Below are positions 26,836 through 37,785 of a stretch of 64,000 nucleotides of DNA, piece after piece (positions within the stretch are counted from its first letter, which is position 1; each line of letters opens with the position of its first letter). Origin of the DNA: Marivibrio halodurans. GTDB lineage: Bacteria; Pseudomonadota; Alphaproteobacteria; UBA8366; Aestuariispiraceae. The stretch lies in assembly GCF_017963645.1 (NCBI RefSeq), contig NZ_JAGMWN010000001.1:1-64000 (forward strand), given 5' to 3'. The translations under genes and the position numbers were made by a program. A model generated the notes under the pieces. The model made no database searches, was not told the DNA's origin, and saw nothing but the letters and a program-made list of their open reading frames with translations.

Positions 26836-26870
26836 GCCCGCGCGCCCTTGCTTGGCAAGCGCGCGCGGGC
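26836..26870. repeat. Strong GC-rich inverted repeat in a divergent intergenic region
   Basis: Two 16-nt arms starting GCCCGCGCGC and ending GCGCGCGGGC, with CTTGC/GCAAG at the loop end, pair with one mismatch around a 3-nt loop. It lies between the divergent metC and LhgO-like genes. There is no T-tract on either side, so a simple terminator is unlikely. Confidence 0.6.
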
Positions 26871-26940
26871 TAAGGGCACGGGCGGAAAAGGGCGGCTCTC
26901 GGGGGCGGCGCCGGGAGATCGATGGGGGAATGATGGCGGC

Positions 26941-28056
26941 ATGATGGAGACGGAACGGGTCGATTGCGTCGTGATCGGGGCCGGGGTCGTGGGCCTCGCG
27001 GCCGCCCGGGCGCTCGCCATGGCGGGGCGCGACGTCGTGGTGCTGGAGGCGCTGGACCTCATCGGCTCCGTCACCAGCGCGCGCAACAGCGAGGTGATCC
27101 ACGCCGGCATCTATTATCCAACCGGCGGCTTGAAGCATCGCCTGTGTCTGGAGGGTAAGCGTCGGCTCTACGACTATTGCGAGACGCGCGGCGTGCCCCA
27201 TCGGCGTTGCGGCAAGCTGATCGTCGCGACCTCCGAGGCGGAAAACGGAACGCTGGAGGGCATCCTAGCGAAGGCGGAGGCGAACGGGGTGGAGGAGATG
27301 CGCATGCTCTCCGCCGCGCAAACCTCGGCGATGGAGCCGGACCTCGCCTGTACCGCCGCGCTCTGGTCCGGCTCGACCGGCATCGTCTCCAGCCACGACC
27401 TGATGGTCGCCTATCGTGGCGAGGCGGAGGATCACGGTGCCATGATCGCCTTCAACACGCCGGTGCTGCGCGGCGCGGCGGGCGATGATGGGCGTATCGC
27501 GATCGAGACGGGAGGCGACAGCCCGATACGCCTGGAGGCCGATCTGGTGGTGAATGCCGCGGGCCTCGGCGCGCAGGGCGTGGCCCGGGCGGTCGAGGGT
27601 GTGCCGGCCGACAGCATCCCGCCGCTGTTCCTGGCCAAGGGCAATTACTATGGCCTTACCGGGCGCGCGCCCTTCACGCGGCTGATCTATCCGGTGCCGG
27701 TGGCGGGCGGCCTCGGCGTGCATCTGACCATCGATCTGGGGGGGCAGGCACGGTTCGGGCCCGACGTGGAGTGGATCGAGCAGGAGGATTACGACGTCGA
27801 TCCGGCGCGCGCCGAGAGCTTCTACGAGGCCGTGCGCCGCTATTGGCCGGGTCTGCGGGACGGCGCGCTGATCCCCGGCTATGCCGGTATCCGTCCGAAG
27901 ATCGCCAAGCCCGGTGGCTCCGGCGAGGATTTCATCATCCAGGGGCCGGAGGATCACGGGCTGCCCGGCTATGTCGCGCTCTATGGGATCGAGAGCCCGG
28001 GCCTCACCGCCTCGCTCGCCATCGCGGACCGGGTGGTGGAGAAGGCGTCGGGCTGA
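26941..28056 (+). CDS. FAD-dependent oxidoreductase, L-2-hydroxyglutarate dehydrogenase-like
   Basis: This is a 371-residue DAO-family flavoprotein. The N-terminal GxGxxG is in VVIGAGVVGLAAARAL (10-25). The RNSEVIHAGIYYPTGGLKH segment (48-66) is characteristic of the LhgO/L2HGDH group. The C-terminal FAD contact is near GIESPGLTASLAIAD. Expected reaction: oxidation of L-2-hydroxyglutarate to 2-oxoglutarate with electrons to quinone. Other hydroxyacids are possible. ATG 26941 (or the next codon, 26944) follows GGGGGA. Malate synthase G is 148 bp downstream in the same direction. Confidence 0.85.
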   Translation: MMETERVDCVVIGAGVVGLAAARALAMAGRDVVVLEALDLIGSVTSARNSEVIHAGIYYPTGGLKHRLCLEGKRRLYDYCETRGVPHRRCGKLIVATSEAENGTLEGILAKAEANGVEEMRMLSAAQTSAMEPDLACTAALWSGSTGIVSSHDLMVAYRGEAEDHGAMIAFNTPVLRGAAGDDGRIAIETGGDSPIRLEADLVVNAAGLGAQGVARAVEGVPADSIPPLFLAKGNYYGLTGRAPFTRLIYPVPVAGGLGVHLTIDLGGQARFGPDVEWIEQEDYDVDPARAESFYEAVRRYWPGLRDGALIPGYAGIRPKIAKPGGSGEDFIIQGPEDHGLPGYVALYGIESPGLTASLAIADRVVEKASG

Positions 28057-28086
28057 GCCTTCCGGTCCCGAGGACCCCACGAACGC

Positions 28087-28117
28087 TTGACTATGCGGGG
28101 TGCGGCCTTGATTTTAC
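28087..28117 (+). promoter_or_regulatory. Candidate promoter for malate synthase G
   Basis: TTGACT (28087-28092) is followed after about 17-19 bp by an AT-rich GATTTTAC (28110-28117) in otherwise GC-rich sequence. This is a plausible -35/-10 pair about 90 bp upstream of the glcB start. The -10 match is weak. Confidence 0.3.
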
Positions 28118-28204
28118 CGGGCCGCGCGCGGACGTGTCGCGTGATCAAATTGATAAGAACGTGACCGACCGAAGAAGTCGATTGAATTGAAAAAGGGGGC
28201 ACCC

Positions 28205-30394
28205 ATGGGAGAGACCGACCGGAAGCTTGATACCGGACCCTATGTCGAGCGGGCGTCGCTCAAGGTGGCGGAGGAACTGGCCGCCTTCATCGAGCGGGAG
28301 GCGCTGCCCGGCACCGATGTCGATCCGAAAGCCTTCTGGGACGGTTTCGCGCGGCTGGTGGACGAGTTCGGACCGCGCAATGCCGAACTGCTTGCCCGGC
28401 GGGATGAATTGCAGGCCGCGATCGACAAATGGCATCTGGAAAATCGCGACCGCGCCCACGATCACGAGGCCTATAAGGCGTTCCTGACGGAAATCGGGTA
28501 CCTTCTGCCGGAAGGCGGGGATTTCTCGATCGAGACCGCCAATACCGACCCCGAGATCGCGACCGTGCCCGGCCCGCAGCTCGTGGTGCCGATCACCAAT
28601 GCACGCTATGCGCTGAACGCCGCCAATGCGCGCTGGGGCAGCCTCTATGACGGCTTCTACGGTACCGACGCCATGGGGGCGCCGCCGCCCGCCGGCGGCT
28701 ATGACGAAGGGCGCGGCGCGCGTGTCGTGGCCCGCGCGCGGGTGTTCCTGGATCAGGCTTTCCCGGTCGAGGGGATCAGCCATTCGAGCGCGACGGCCTA
28801 TGCGGTCGAGGGCGGGGCGCTGACGGTCGACGGCCATTCGCTCGACCAGCCGGAGAAGTTCGTCGGCTATCGCGGGTCGGCCGACGCGCCGGATGCGGTA
28901 TTGCTGCGCAACAACGGCCTGCATGTGGAATTGGTCTTCGATCGCGAGCATCCGATCGGCAAGCGCGACCGCGCGGGCCTCGCCGATGTGCGGTTGGAGA
29001 GCGCGGTTTCCGCGATCATGGACTGCGAGGACTCCGTCGCCTGCGTCGATGCCGAGGACAAGGTCCTGGCCTATCGCAACTGGCTCGGCCTGATGAAGGG
29101 CGATCTGGAGGAACGGCTGGAGAAGGGCGGCAAGACCATCACGCGCCGCCTCAACCCCGATCCGGACTTCACCGCGCCGGACGGCTCGGGCGCGGTCTCG
29201 GTCAAGGGGCGGGCGCTGATGCTGGTGCGCAATGTCGGCCATCTGATGCGCAACCCGGCGATCCGCGACGGCGCGGGTAATGAGGTTTTCGAGGGGCTGA
29301 TGGACGCGATGGTGACGAGCCTGATCGCGATCCACGATCTGAAGAAGACGCAAGGCCCGCGCAATTCCGTCGTGGGTTCGGTCTATGTCGTGAAGCCGAA
29401 GATGCACGGGCCGGAGGAGGTCGCCTTCTCCGACGAGATTTTCAGCCATGTGGAGGCGGTGCTGGGCCTGCCGCGCTATACCGTCAAGCTCGGCGTGATG
29501 GACGAGGAACGGCGCACCAGCGTCAATCTGAAGGAATGCATCCGTGCCGCGAAGCACCGGGTGGCCTTCATCAATACCGGCTTCCTCGACCGCACGGGCG
29601 ACGAAATCCATACTTCGATGGAGGCCGGTCCCTTCAGCCGCAAGGACCAGATCAAGAAGAAGGGCTGGATCGCCGCCTACGAGAATCAGAACGTCGATAT
29701 CGGCCTGGAATGCGGTCTTTCCGGCAAGGCGCAGATCGGCAAGGGCATGTGGGCCATGCCGGACAAGATGGCGGCCATGCTGGAAGCCAAGATCGAGCAT
29801 CCGAAGGCCGGCGCCAACTGCGCCTGGGTGCCGAGCCCGACGGCGGCGACGCTGCACGCGCTGCATTACCATCAGGTCGATGTCTTCGCGGTGCAGCGGG
29901 GTCTCGCCAAGGGCGGGCGGCGCGCGCTGGTCGATGCGCTTCTGGATATTCCGTTGGCCAGCTATCGCAAATGGACCGACGCCCAGATCCGCCGCGAGGT
30001 CGAGAATAACGCGCAAGGCATCCTCGGCTATGTCGTGCGCTGGATCGATCAGGGGGTCGGTTGCTCCAAGGTGCCGGACATCAACGATGTCGGCCTGATG
30101 GAGGATCGCGCGACCTGCCGCATCTCGGCCCAGCATGTCGCCAACTGGTTGCATCATGGGGTGGTCGACGAGGCGACGGTGCGCGAAATCCTGCGCAAGA
30201 TGGCGGAGATCGTCGATCGACAGAACGCGGGCGACCCGGCCTATATCCCGATGGCCCCCGGTTTCGATGGGGTGGCTTTCCGCGCGGCCTCCGACCTGAT
30301 CTTCAAGGGGACGAGCCAACCGTCGGGTTATACCGAGCCGCTGCTGCACGCCTATCGTCTGGAAGCCAAGGCGGTTGGCGTCGACAACGCCTAA
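28205..30394 (+). CDS. glcB: Malate synthase G
   Basis: This is a full-length malate synthase G (729 residues; E. coli GlcB is 723). It condenses glyoxylate with acetyl-CoA to malate. Recognisable segments include [20 protein letters not shown], the Mg/acetyl-CoA region [30 protein letters not shown], and [19 protein letters not shown] with the conserved catalytic-region residues. The start is ATG 28205 with AAAAGGGGG just upstream. A non-ATG codon at 28187 is unnecessary. No isocitrate lyase or glycolate oxidase genes lie in the window. The upstream neighbour is an L-2-hydroxyacid oxidoreductase. Confidence 0.97.
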   Translation: MGETDRKLDTGPYVERASLKVAEELAAFIEREALPGTDVDPKAFWDGFARLVDEFGPRNAELLARRDELQAAIDKWHLENRDRAHDHEAYKAFLTEIGYLLPEGGDFSIETANTDPEIATVPGPQLVVPITNARYALNAANARWGSLYDGFYGTDAMGAPPPAGGYDEGRGARVVARARVFLDQAFPVEGISHSSATAYAVEGGALTVDGHSLDQPEKFVGYRGSADAPDAVLLRNNGLHVELVFDREHPIGKRDRAGLADVRLESAVSAIMDCEDSVACVDAEDKVLAYRNWLGLMKGDLEERLEKGGKTITRRLNPDPDFTAPDGSGAVSVKGRALMLVRNVGHLMRNPAIRDGAGNEVFEGLMDAMVTSLIAIHDLKKTQGPRNSVVGSVYVVKPKMHGPEEVAFSDEIFSHVEAVLGLPRYTVKLGVMDEERRTSVNLKECIRAAKHRVAFINTGFLDRTGDEIHTSMEAGPFSRKDQIKKKGWIAAYENQNVDIGLECGLSGKAQIGKGMWAMPDKMAAMLEAKIEHPKAGANCAWVPSPTAATLHALHYHQVDVFAVQRGLAKGGRRALVDALLDIPLASYRKWTDAQIRREVENNAQGILGYVVRWIDQGVGCSKVPDINDVGLMEDRATCRISAQHVANWLHHGVVDEATVREILRKMAEIVDRQNAGDPAYIPMAPGFDGVAFRAASDLIFKGTSQPSGYTEPLLHAYRLEAKAVGVDNA

Positions 30395-30422
30395 GGCAGC
30401 ATTGCCGGGCGCGGATGGGGTT

Positions 30423-31967
30423 TTATTGCCCCTTCGCCTCCGGGCGGGGCGGTAGGGAAAAACGGACCGTGGTTCCGACGCGCGGCTGGCTGGCGATATC
30501 GAGCACGCCGTCATGCGCCTCGACCACGGTTCGGGACAGCCAGAGGCCGAGGCCCGCGCCCTCCGCCCGACGCTTGAAGGAAACAGTGCCTTGGGAGAAG
30601 GGCTCGGTAATGCCCGGCAGGTCCGAAGGCTCGATCCCGATTCCGGTATCCTTGACCATGAAGGTCACCGCGCCTTTTGGCTCGCGATGCGCGCGGACGA
30701 CGATTTCGCCGTTCTCGGTGAATTTCCGGGCGTTGTGAATGAGGTTGCTCAGCACTTGGCGGATACGCCGTTCGTCGCCATAACCGACGAGGCGGTCATC
30801 CGGCAGTTCGGTTCGGATCGGCACATGCCGGTTCCCTTGAAGCTCCGCCAGTTCGATGCAGCGGCGGACGAGAGCGGCGGCGTCGAAGACGTCCTTCTCC
30901 AGATCCAGCGTCCCGGCCTCCGCCTTGGACAAGTCCAGCATGTCGTTGATCAGTTCCAGCAGAAGGGATGCCGAGGCCGCGATGTCGGCGGCGTAGTCCC
31001 GATGCTGTTCGAGGCTGAGGTCGTCGATCACGCTATCACGCATGATCGAGGCGAAACCGATGATGGCGTTGAGCGGCGTGCGTAGTTCGTGGCTCATCAT
31101 GGCCAGGAACTGGCTCTTGGCGCGGTTGGCCATTTCCGCTTCGGTCTTGGCGAGGGTCAGCGCCTCCTCCATCTCCTTCAGGTCGGCGATCGAGGGCTCC
31201 GTTCCACCGACGCCGAGCAGATGGCCGTGGCTGTCGCGCACCGGAAACTTCAGAACCATGTGCTGCTTCCCGGCGAGCGTGATTTCGCGCGTGAAGGTTT
31301 CCCCCGTTCGCAGGACGCTCAAATCCTCGTCCACATATTCATGACCCGGCGCCCCGAAGGCTTCGGCCGAGGTCAGCCCCACGACATTGTCCGTGGGCGC
31401 GCCATAGAGTTCCAGCAACGCGCGGTTGGCGACCGTGAAGCGTGCCTCGCGATCCTTGAAGTAGAGCGGGAAGGGGACGGAGCGGATCAGCGCGTCGAGC
31501 CGCGCCGCGTCGATATCCATATCGATCGCGTTGATGGAGATCGTCACCACCCCGACAACCTCGTCGGTGCCGGGCGCGCGCAGCGGCGCCTTGGAGGTGC
31601 GAACCATCACCGGGTCCCCGCTGGGGGCGAAGCTTTGCTCGAAGGTCGCGGGCAGGGTCTCTCCCGACAGGATGCGACGATCCGCTTGCCGAATGGCGTG
31701 GGCGAGCGACCGGGGAACCAGGTCCTCGATCCGACCGCCGATGGCGCCGTGCTCGGACACGCCCAGAAGCTCCCTGACGGCCCGGTTCATGACGAGATAG
31801 CGGCCGTCCTCGTCCTTGACGGAGATGGCTGCCGGGATCGCATCCATCGCCGCGTCGAGCAAGGCGGCGCGCGCACTGGCCTCGCTGTCGGAAGCCTGGC
31901 GGGCTCGCATGTCGTGAATCAACGTGATGAGCTCTTCGCGGCTCAGCTTTTCAAGGTCTTTGCTCAA
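30423..31967 (-). CDS. Soluble PAS-domain sensor histidine kinase
   Basis: This is a 514-residue protein without membrane helices. Two PAS domains (about 35-150 and 152-262) are followed by a HisKA dimerisation domain with phospho-acceptor His293 in MSHELRTPLNAIIGF. The HATPase domain has an N-box NLIHNARKF, a G1 box VKDTGIGI and a G2 box GAGLGLWLS. It therefore senses a cytoplasmic signal. No response regulator is adjacent, so it is an orphan kinase. The assigned TTG (31967) is plausible. An in-frame ATC four codons upstream would read M-TEPLSKDL but has no clear ribosome-binding site. It converges with glcB 28 bp away. Confidence 0.9.
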   Translation of the reverse strand: MSKDLEKLSREELITLIHDMRARQASDSEASARAALLDAAMDAIPAAISVKDEDGRYLVMNRAVRELLGVSEHGAIGGRIEDLVPRSLAHAIRQADRRILSGETLPATFEQSFAPSGDPVMVRTSKAPLRAPGTDEVVGVVTISINAIDMDIDAARLDALIRSVPFPLYFKDREARFTVANRALLELYGAPTDNVVGLTSAEAFGAPGHEYVDEDLSVLRTGETFTREITLAGKQHMVLKFPVRDSHGHLLGVGGTEPSIADLKEMEEALTLAKTEAEMANRAKSQFLAMMSHELRTPLNAIIGFASIMRDSVIDDLSLEQHRDYAADIAASASLLLELINDMLDLSKAEAGTLDLEKDVFDAAALVRRCIELAELQGNRHVPIRTELPDDRLVGYGDERRIRQVLSNLIHNARKFTENGEIVVRAHREPKGAVTFMVKDTGIGIEPSDLPGITEPFSQGTVSFKRRAEGAGLGLWLSRTVVEAHDGVLDIASQPRVGTTVRFSLPPRPEAKGQ

Positions 31968-32362
31968 GGGTTCCGTGATCCGGTGGCCGTTTGTCCCGGA
32001 TCATACCGGGACGGTACAATGTTACGCGCAGCCCGACCTTTCGGCCGACCAGCGCCCTCCTGCCCCGATCCATCCATGGTGCGATCGAAATTGCCGTCCC
32101 GGCAAATGATCCCCGTTAAGCTAGCAGCCTTCCAATACGTTTGAAAGACACGGAAATCGCGCTTCGTTCCAAGAGTGTGATGCTTCCATATGGCGTAACC
32201 TGATACGCCGCCTTGGATCGTTTCCCGAGCCCCCGGACCGCGTCGAGGCCGCTTGACGATGAACCCATATCGCCTGCACGCCCCTCCTGACCGGGAGCCT
32301 GGAGAAAGCGCTCTCGGGCGGCTCCATATGGAACCAACATGTATCCAGGACCGAGCGGCGCT
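31968..32362. other. Intergenic stretch, no gene seen
   Basis: These 395 bp lie between the MFS gene and the kinase gene, both on the minus strand. I see no supported reading frame. A short dyad, GGCGTA-ACCTGA-TACGCC (32192-32209), and a partial direct repeat around AGGACCG-GCGGCGC near 32346-32380 are the only structures noticed. The kinase promoter should be in here but I cannot place it. Confidence 0.5.
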
Positions 32363-33751
32363 CTAGGACCGCGCGGCGCGCTCCATGGCTTCGGGGTGGG
32401 GCAGCGCACGGGCATGGAAGGCGGCGATCAACGCCAGGACGCCGGCCGCGGCGACGGCCACCAGGATTCCTCCCGATTCCACGAGCCATCCGACCAGGAA
32501 GGCCGAGAGCGCGATCAGCCCGACGGCGCTGTTCGCGAAGGCGGCGTAGAGCGCCTTTTCGTCCTTCGGCGCGCCATCGACCAGATAGGTCTTGCGGCCG
32601 AGGCGCACGCCCGATTCCGCGATGCCGAGCAAAATGAAGACGCCGGTATAGAGCCAAAGGCTCCAGGCCGGGTCCGGGCCGACGATGAATTCCATCACGA
32701 AGGCGAGCGAGGCGGCGCAAGCCCCGGCGGCGGCCGCCGCCGCCATCACCTTTTGCGGGGCCGTGTCGGAGAGTCGCCCCCAGAGCGGGCTGGAGACGAT
32801 GTTCGCCAGCCCCACGCCGAACACCATGAGCGCCAGAGCTCCCGCCCCATGGCCATAGAGATTGGCGGCCTGGATGGCGTAGATCGGCATGGCGAGTTCG
32901 ATGGAGAGCAGTAGCGCGCGCGCCTTGACGAAACGGTTATAGGGCGCGTTCTCGCGCATCAGGGCGAGACCGGCGCGCAGCGACTGCGCCATCGACCGTC
33001 CGCCGCCGGTCGATCCCGGCAGTTCCGATATCCCCGCGAAAGCGAGGGTCGCCGCCACCCATAGGGCCGCGGCGCCGAGCACCAGCGGCATCGCGATGGC
33101 GGCCCCGTCGTCGACGCCGAATTTCAAGGCCGCCGCGGCGATCAGGACCAGGATACCCCCGATCGTCGCGCGGGCGGAGAGCAAGCGGCCGCGCCGGCCC
33201 TTCGGAATGGTCTTGCCCATGACGTCCTGAAAGGCGACCGATGCGGCGCCCGACATCAGGCTGAACAGGGCGAAAAGCCCGACGATGGTCGCGCCCGCGA
33301 TCGCCCCATCAAGCGATTCGGCCGCCAGGGCGATCAGCACCATGGTTCCCGCCTGTACCGTTCCCGCCGCGACCCAGACCCATTTTCTACAGGCCTGCGC
33401 CCGGATCAGGCCCGCGACCGCCATTTGCGGGGCGAGGGAGAAGGCTTGCTTAATTCCCGGGATGACGGTGGCGAAGAAGGCCGGGGCCCCGGCGGCCGTA
33501 AGAAGCCAGGGCAGAACCAAACCCGGACTCGCCAATTGCTCCGCCAGCTTGGAGCAGGCGCCGTTCAGCGCGTTGAGCGTGAAGTTGCGCGGTATCTCCG
33601 AACATTGACCGTCCGGGATCGCCTCGCAGGCGCGCTCGTCCGAATCGTCGCCGGACAGCACCCGATAGGGCAGATCGAAACGATCGCCCCACGCGCCGGT
33701 CCCGCCGCCATTCCCGCCGGGGAGATCGGCGCCCAAGGATTGCGTGCTCAT
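32363..33751 (-). CDS. MFS transporter
   Basis: This is a 462-residue major facilitator superfamily protein with about 10-12 hydrophobic helices. An MFS-type cytoplasmic loop reads GKTIPKGRRGRLLSARATIG in the first half. A second-half loop is SSPLWGRLSDTAPQK, resembling the GxLxDRxGRR signature. An unusual hydrophilic, Cys-containing N-terminal extension of about 55 residues precedes the first helix. The start is ATG 33751 after GAGGG. The substrate is not predictable. The dimethylglycine-dehydrogenase-like gene ends 83 bp upstream on the same strand. Confidence 0.82.
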   Translation of the reverse strand: MSTQSLGADLPGGNGGGTGAWGDRFDLPYRVLSGDDSDERACEAIPDGQCSEIPRNFTLNALNGACSKLAEQLASPGLVLPWLLTAAGAPAFFATVIPGIKQAFSLAPQMAVAGLIRAQACRKWVWVAAGTVQAGTMVLIALAAESLDGAIAGATIVGLFALFSLMSGAASVAFQDVMGKTIPKGRRGRLLSARATIGGILVLIAAAALKFGVDDGAAIAMPLVLGAAALWVAATLAFAGISELPGSTGGGRSMAQSLRAGLALMRENAPYNRFVKARALLLSIELAMPIYAIQAANLYGHGAGALALMVFGVGLANIVSSPLWGRLSDTAPQKVMAAAAAAGACAASLAFVMEFIVGPDPAWSLWLYTGVFILLGIAESGVRLGRKTYLVDGAPKDEKALYAAFANSAVGLIALSAFLVGWLVESGGILVAVAAAGVLALIAAFHARALPHPEAMERAARS

Positions 33752-33834
33752 CAGCCGGATTTTCCCTCGTCCAGTCGATACGACCGTGACAGGAAATAGG
33801 CGCTTCGGTGGGCGAAGGGAAGGGCGACGTTAGT

Positions 33835-36297
33835 CTATCCCCGCATCCGTTCGCTCTTCGGGTCGTACCAGGGGCGCAACTGGACCTTCGCCGGATGGCG
33901 CGCCCAGGCGATTTCCACCTCCCAGGACCCGGCCTCCAGCCAATCCTTGGTGACGCCGTCCGGGCAGGCGACATACCCCATGGCGAGGCTCTTGCCCAAG
34001 CGGTGCCCCCAGGCGCCGGAGGTGGTGGCGCCGACGATCGCGCCGTCGCGCAGGATCGGCTCCTCATGCAGCATCAGGGGGGTGGCCGCGTCGTCCTGCT
34101 CCAGCATGATCTGAACCAGACGCCGGGTCGGTACGCCCGCCTCCTTTTGGGTGAGCAGGGCGTCGCGTCCGATGAAGCCGCCCGGCTTGTCCCAGGCGAC
34201 CGCGAAGCCGAGCCCGGCCTGAAGCGGCGAATCCTCGTCCGCGATATCGTGTCCCCAATGCCGGAAGCCCTTCTCCACGCGGCAGGCGTTCATCGCATGC
34301 ATGCCGGCATGGCGCAGGCCGTGCGCGGCGCCGGCTTCCAGGATCGTGTCATGAACATGGGCCGCGAACTCGCCGGGGATATAGAGCTCCCACCCCAATT
34401 CCCCGACATAGGAGACGCGGCCTGCCTGCAGCTTGGCATAGCCGATCTCTATCTCGCGCATTGCGCCGAAGGGGAAGGCGGCCGTCGACCAGTCGGTATC
34501 GGGGGCGAGGGTGGATAGCAGCGCCCGGCTGTTCGGCCCCATCAAGGCGATCTGGTTGATGCCGGATGTCACGTCGGTGGCGAAGCAATGCGCGTCCGAC
34601 GGGATGTGGCGGGTCAGCCAGGCCAGATCGCGCACCTGCGCGCCGGCGGCGGTGATGACCAGGAAGTCGTTCTCGCCCGTGCGGATCACGGTCAGATCCG
34701 CCTCGATCCCGCCGCGCGCGTTGAGCCATTGGGTATAGGTCAGGGCCCCGACCGGCTTGTCCACGTCGTTGGCGCAGAGACGGTTGAGGACGGCGAGGGC
34801 GTCGCGCCCCTGCACCCGGAACTTCGCGAAGCTCGTCTGATCGTAGAGCGCGACGGCATCGCGCGTCACCTCGCATTCCGCCTGCGCGTGCGGGAACCAG
34901 TTCTGGCGGCCGTAGCTGTAGCGATAGGTTCTCTCCACCCCGTCGGGCGCGTACCAGTTGGGGCGTTCCCATCCCATGGCCTCGCCCATCACCGCGCCGG
35001 CGGCGAGGAAACGCTCATGCAGCGGCCCGCGCCGGGCGCCGCGCGCGGTGCGCATCTGATGATGCGGCCAATGCATGGCGTAGAGCAGGCCCAGCGTCTC
35101 CGTCGTGCGGTCGCGCAGATAGCGCCGGTTCGACTGGAAGGGATGCAGGCGCCGGACATCGACGTCCGACAGATCGATCGGCGGGTGCCGGTCGCGAATC
35201 CAATCGGCCATCACCCGGCCGACGCCGCCGGAGGATTGAATGCCGATCGAGTTGAAGCCGCAGGCGACGAAGAGGTCGCGCACCTCCGGCGTTTCCCCGA
35301 CGAGGTAGCGGTCGTCGGGCGTGAAGCTCTCCGGCCCGTTGAAGAAGAGTTGGATACCGGCTTCCGCCAAGGCGGGCATGCGCTCCACCGCCTTCTCCAG
35401 GATCGGCTCGAAATGGTCGAAATCCTCGGGCAGGCTGTCGAAGGAGAAATCCTTCGGGATGCCGTCCATGCCCCAGGGCTTGGCCTCCGGCTCGAAGCAG
35501 CCGAGCAGGATCTTGCCCGCATCCTCCTTGTAATAGCTGTATTCATCGGGGACGCGCAGCACCGGCAGGTCGGTGGAGAGGCCCGGCACCGGCTCCGTCA
35601 CGATATAGAAATGCTCGGCCGCGTGCAGCGGCAGGCTGACGCCGATATCGCCGCCCAGATCGCGCGACCACATGCCGCCGCAGATGACGACCGTGCCGGC
35701 GCGCACGGGGCCCCGCGCGGTTTCCACGCCGACGGCGCGGCCGTTCTCCACCAGGATGCGGGTGACGGCCGTCTCCTCGAAGATCGAGGCGCCGCGCATC
35801 CGCGCGCCCTTGGCGAGCGCGGCCGTGGTGTCGATCGGGTTGGTCTGGCCGTCCTTCGGCAGGAAGACGCCGCCGACCGCGCCGTCGAGCGAGACGGAGG
35901 GATAGAGCGTCGCGACCTCCGAGGGGCCCAGGACCTCGACCTCGAGCCCGAAATTGCGGCCCATGGAGGCGCCGCGCTTCAACTCTTCGAAGCGGGCGTC
36001 GGTGAGCGCGAGGCTGATCGAGCCGTTCTGCTTGAAACCGGTGGCCTGGCCCGTCTCCGCCTCCAGTTCGGCGAAGAGTTCGGAGGTGTATTTGGCGAGT
36101 TCCGTCATGTTGCGCGTCGCGCGCAACTGCCCGACCAGACCGGCCGCGTGCCAGGTGGTGCCGCAGGTCAGTTGCTTGCGCTCGAACAGCGCGACATCGG
36201 TGATGCCGATCTTCGTCAGGTGATAGGCGATGGAGGCGCCGGCGACGCCCCCGCCGATGATCGCGACATCGACCGACTGCGGCAATTCCTTGGCCAA
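33835..36297 (-). CDS. FAD oxidoreductase-GcvT fusion, dimethylglycine/sarcosine dehydrogenase family
   Basis: This is an 820-residue enzyme. An N-terminal DAO-type FAD domain has [17 protein letters not shown] (11-27). It is followed by GTTWHAAGL, whose His50 corresponds to the histidine that covalently binds FAD in mammalian dimethylglycine dehydrogenase. A FAO_M-type middle region and a C-terminal GcvT-like aminomethyltransferase/folate-binding domain (from about residue 430) complete it. Expected reaction: oxidative demethylation of an N-methyl glycine derivative, passing the one-carbon unit to tetrahydrofolate. I chose TTG 36297 because it follows GGGAGGA at ideal distance and starts the homologous region. 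The open frame continues upstream without support. Confidence 0.9.
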   Translation of the reverse strand: MAKELPQSVDVAIIGGGVAGASIAYHLTKIGITDVALFERKQLTCGTTWHAAGLVGQLRATRNMTELAKYTSELFAELEAETGQATGFKQNGSISLALTDARFEELKRGASMGRNFGLEVEVLGPSEVATLYPSVSLDGAVGGVFLPKDGQTNPIDTTAALAKGARMRGASIFEETAVTRILVENGRAVGVETARGPVRAGTVVICGGMWSRDLGGDIGVSLPLHAAEHFYIVTEPVPGLSTDLPVLRVPDEYSYYKEDAGKILLGCFEPEAKPWGMDGIPKDFSFDSLPEDFDHFEPILEKAVERMPALAEAGIQLFFNGPESFTPDDRYLVGETPEVRDLFVACGFNSIGIQSSGGVGRVMADWIRDRHPPIDLSDVDVRRLHPFQSNRRYLRDRTTETLGLLYAMHWPHHQMRTARGARRGPLHERFLAAGAVMGEAMGWERPNWYAPDGVERTYRYSYGRQNWFPHAQAECEVTRDAVALYDQTSFAKFRVQGRDALAVLNRLCANDVDKPVGALTYTQWLNARGGIEADLTVIRTGENDFLVITAAGAQVRDLAWLTRHIPSDAHCFATDVTSGINQIALMGPNSRALLSTLAPDTDWSTAAFPFGAMREIEIGYAKLQAGRVSYVGELGWELYIPGEFAAHVHDTILEAGAAHGLRHAGMHAMNACRVEKGFRHWGHDIADEDSPLQAGLGFAVAWDKPGGFIGRDALLTQKEAGVPTRRLVQIMLEQDDAATPLMLHEEPILRDGAIVGATTSGAWGHRLGKSLAMGYVACPDGVTKDWLEAGSWEVEIAWARHPAKVQLRPWYDPKSERMRG

Positions 36298-36438
36298 GGG
36301 CGTATCCTCCCGTTTCAGGCGTGGCGAACGATATCGCAATCGAAGGGTAGCCCACCCCCGGGACGATAGAGCCACGCACGCCGGATCGGGCGGGCCAGCC
36401 CTCGCTGGTGCCCGCGAGACCCATCCGGTGGGGATGGC

Positions 36439-37785
36439 CTATTGCAGGGTTTTGTCGTCCTCGGGGAAGACATAGGCGGTCATGCCGACGCGGTCCGGGG
36501 TCAACTCCCCGATCGCCAGCAGCAGTTGGTAGGCGGAGAGGCGGGCTTGCGTCTCGAAGGCGATGAGCTGGCGCTGGCGCAGGAACAGCTCGATCTCGGT
36601 GTCCAACAGGACGAGCTGCGTTTCCCGTCCGGCCTCGACCAGTTCGCGGCGCGCGGCCACGGCCTCCTCGGTGATCTCCAGCAGCCGGCGCCCGGTCTGG
36701 ATCGCGTCCCGGTTGAGCCGCAGCGTGTTCCAGGCGCGCTTTACCGTTTCCTCGATCGCCCGGTGGGTTTGCAGATTGCGATCCTGGGCGGCCGATTTCT
36801 GATAGCCGGCCGCCTGACTCGCCGAATCGGTCGCGAACCCGTCGAAGACTTGCCACGTGCCGCGTAGAACGACCGACAGGTCACGGCGAATGCCGGGCGT
36901 CGCATCGACATTGTTCTCCCAATTCGCGGTGCCTACCAGATTGAGTTCCGGATACCAGCCGGATTCCGCCTGGCGCTGGCTTTCCCGGGCGCGGTCGATC
37001 TGGATCGACGCGGCCTCGATGTTCGGGTTCTGGCCGAGCGCGCGATCGATCGCCGTCTGAAGATCGGGAGGAAGCCGGTCGCGCACCACGGGCGGGGCCG
37101 TCATGCTCCGATAGTCGGGCGGCTCGCCGAAGATGCGTTCATACTCCGCTTCCGCGTTGACCAACTCGGTCTGAAGCGTGATGCGTTCGTTCGTGGTGTT
37201 TTGCAGGCGCCCCTCGGCCAAGAGGCTATCGATGGCAAGGCCGGTCCCTTGATCGACCAGTTGGCGTTGAAGGTCCGTCTGGCGTTGGATCGCCGCCAAT
37301 TGACGTTCCAGGATTTCAAGTTGGCGGTTCAGTTGCCGCACGCGCCAATAGACGCTCAACCCCTCGAAGATCACCCGCTGGCGGACGGCGCGCAGATTGA
37401 GCCGGGCGAGCGTCGCGTCCGCCGTCGCGATCTCGAAGCCCGCGTCGCTGGCATAGCCGTCGAAGAGATTGTAGCGCATCTCCAGCGTGACCTTCTCGCG
37501 GGTCAGGCTGGAATTCTCGCCGGGGTCGAGGCGCCGGGCGGGGTTGTCGATATTCTCGTAGCCCTTGTCGCCGGTGACTGTGACGGAGGGCATATAGGCG
37601 GACTCCGCCTGATCGATGCGCTTGCGGGACGCGCGCCATTCATTGGCGGCGGCACGGATTTCCGGGTTGCCGCTCAATAAACGGGCGAGTTCATCGTCCA
37701 GCGGCCGGGCATCGGCCGGCGCCGTGGACACGAACCCAATTGCGGCCGCCGCCACCATGACGCGGCGGACACGTCGCGTAAGCAC
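36439..37785 (-). CDS. tolC: TolC family outer membrane channel
   Basis: This is a 448-residue TolC-family outer-membrane efflux protein with a basic-start signal peptide ending ADA-R (about residue 27). Two TolC repeats carry the usual long Gln/Ala/Glu/Arg-rich helices and beta-barrel strands such as LEMRYNLFDGYASDAGFE and VVLRGTWQVFDGFATDSAS. The GTG start (37785) has AGAGGGGG upstream. It is divergent from the giant secreted protein. The ABC and adaptor genes lie beyond that gene, so this is probably the third component of the same type I secretion system. Confidence 0.92.
   Translation of the reverse strand: MLTRRVRRVMVAAAAIGFVSTAPADARPLDDELARLLSGNPEIRAAANEWRASRKRIDQAESAYMPSVTVTGDKGYENIDNPARRLDPGENSSLTREKVTLEMRYNLFDGYASDAGFEIATADATLARLNLRAVRQRVIFEGLSVYWRVRQLNRQLEILERQLAAIQRQTDLQRQLVDQGTGLAIDSLLAEGRLQNTTNERITLQTELVNAEAEYERIFGEPPDYRSMTAPPVVRDRLPPDLQTAIDRALGQNPNIEAASIQIDRARESQRQAESGWYPELNLVGTANWENNVDATPGIRRDLSVVLRGTWQVFDGFATDSASQAAGYQKSAAQDRNLQTHRAIEETVKRAWNTLRLNRDAIQTGRRLLEITEEAVAARRELVEAGRETQLVLLDTEIELFLRQRQLIAFETQARLSAYQLLLAIGELTPDRVGMTAYVFPEDDKTLQ

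Noticed and set aside
32340-32400. Imperfect direct repeat AGGACCG-GCGGCGC
   Set aside because: The second copy is inside the MFS coding end and the match is explained by GC-rich composition.
36298-36375. Longer N terminus for the dimethylglycine-dehydrogenase-like protein
   Set aside because: The extra 26 codons have no homology, while TTG 36297 has an ideal ribosome-binding site and starts the conserved FAD domain.
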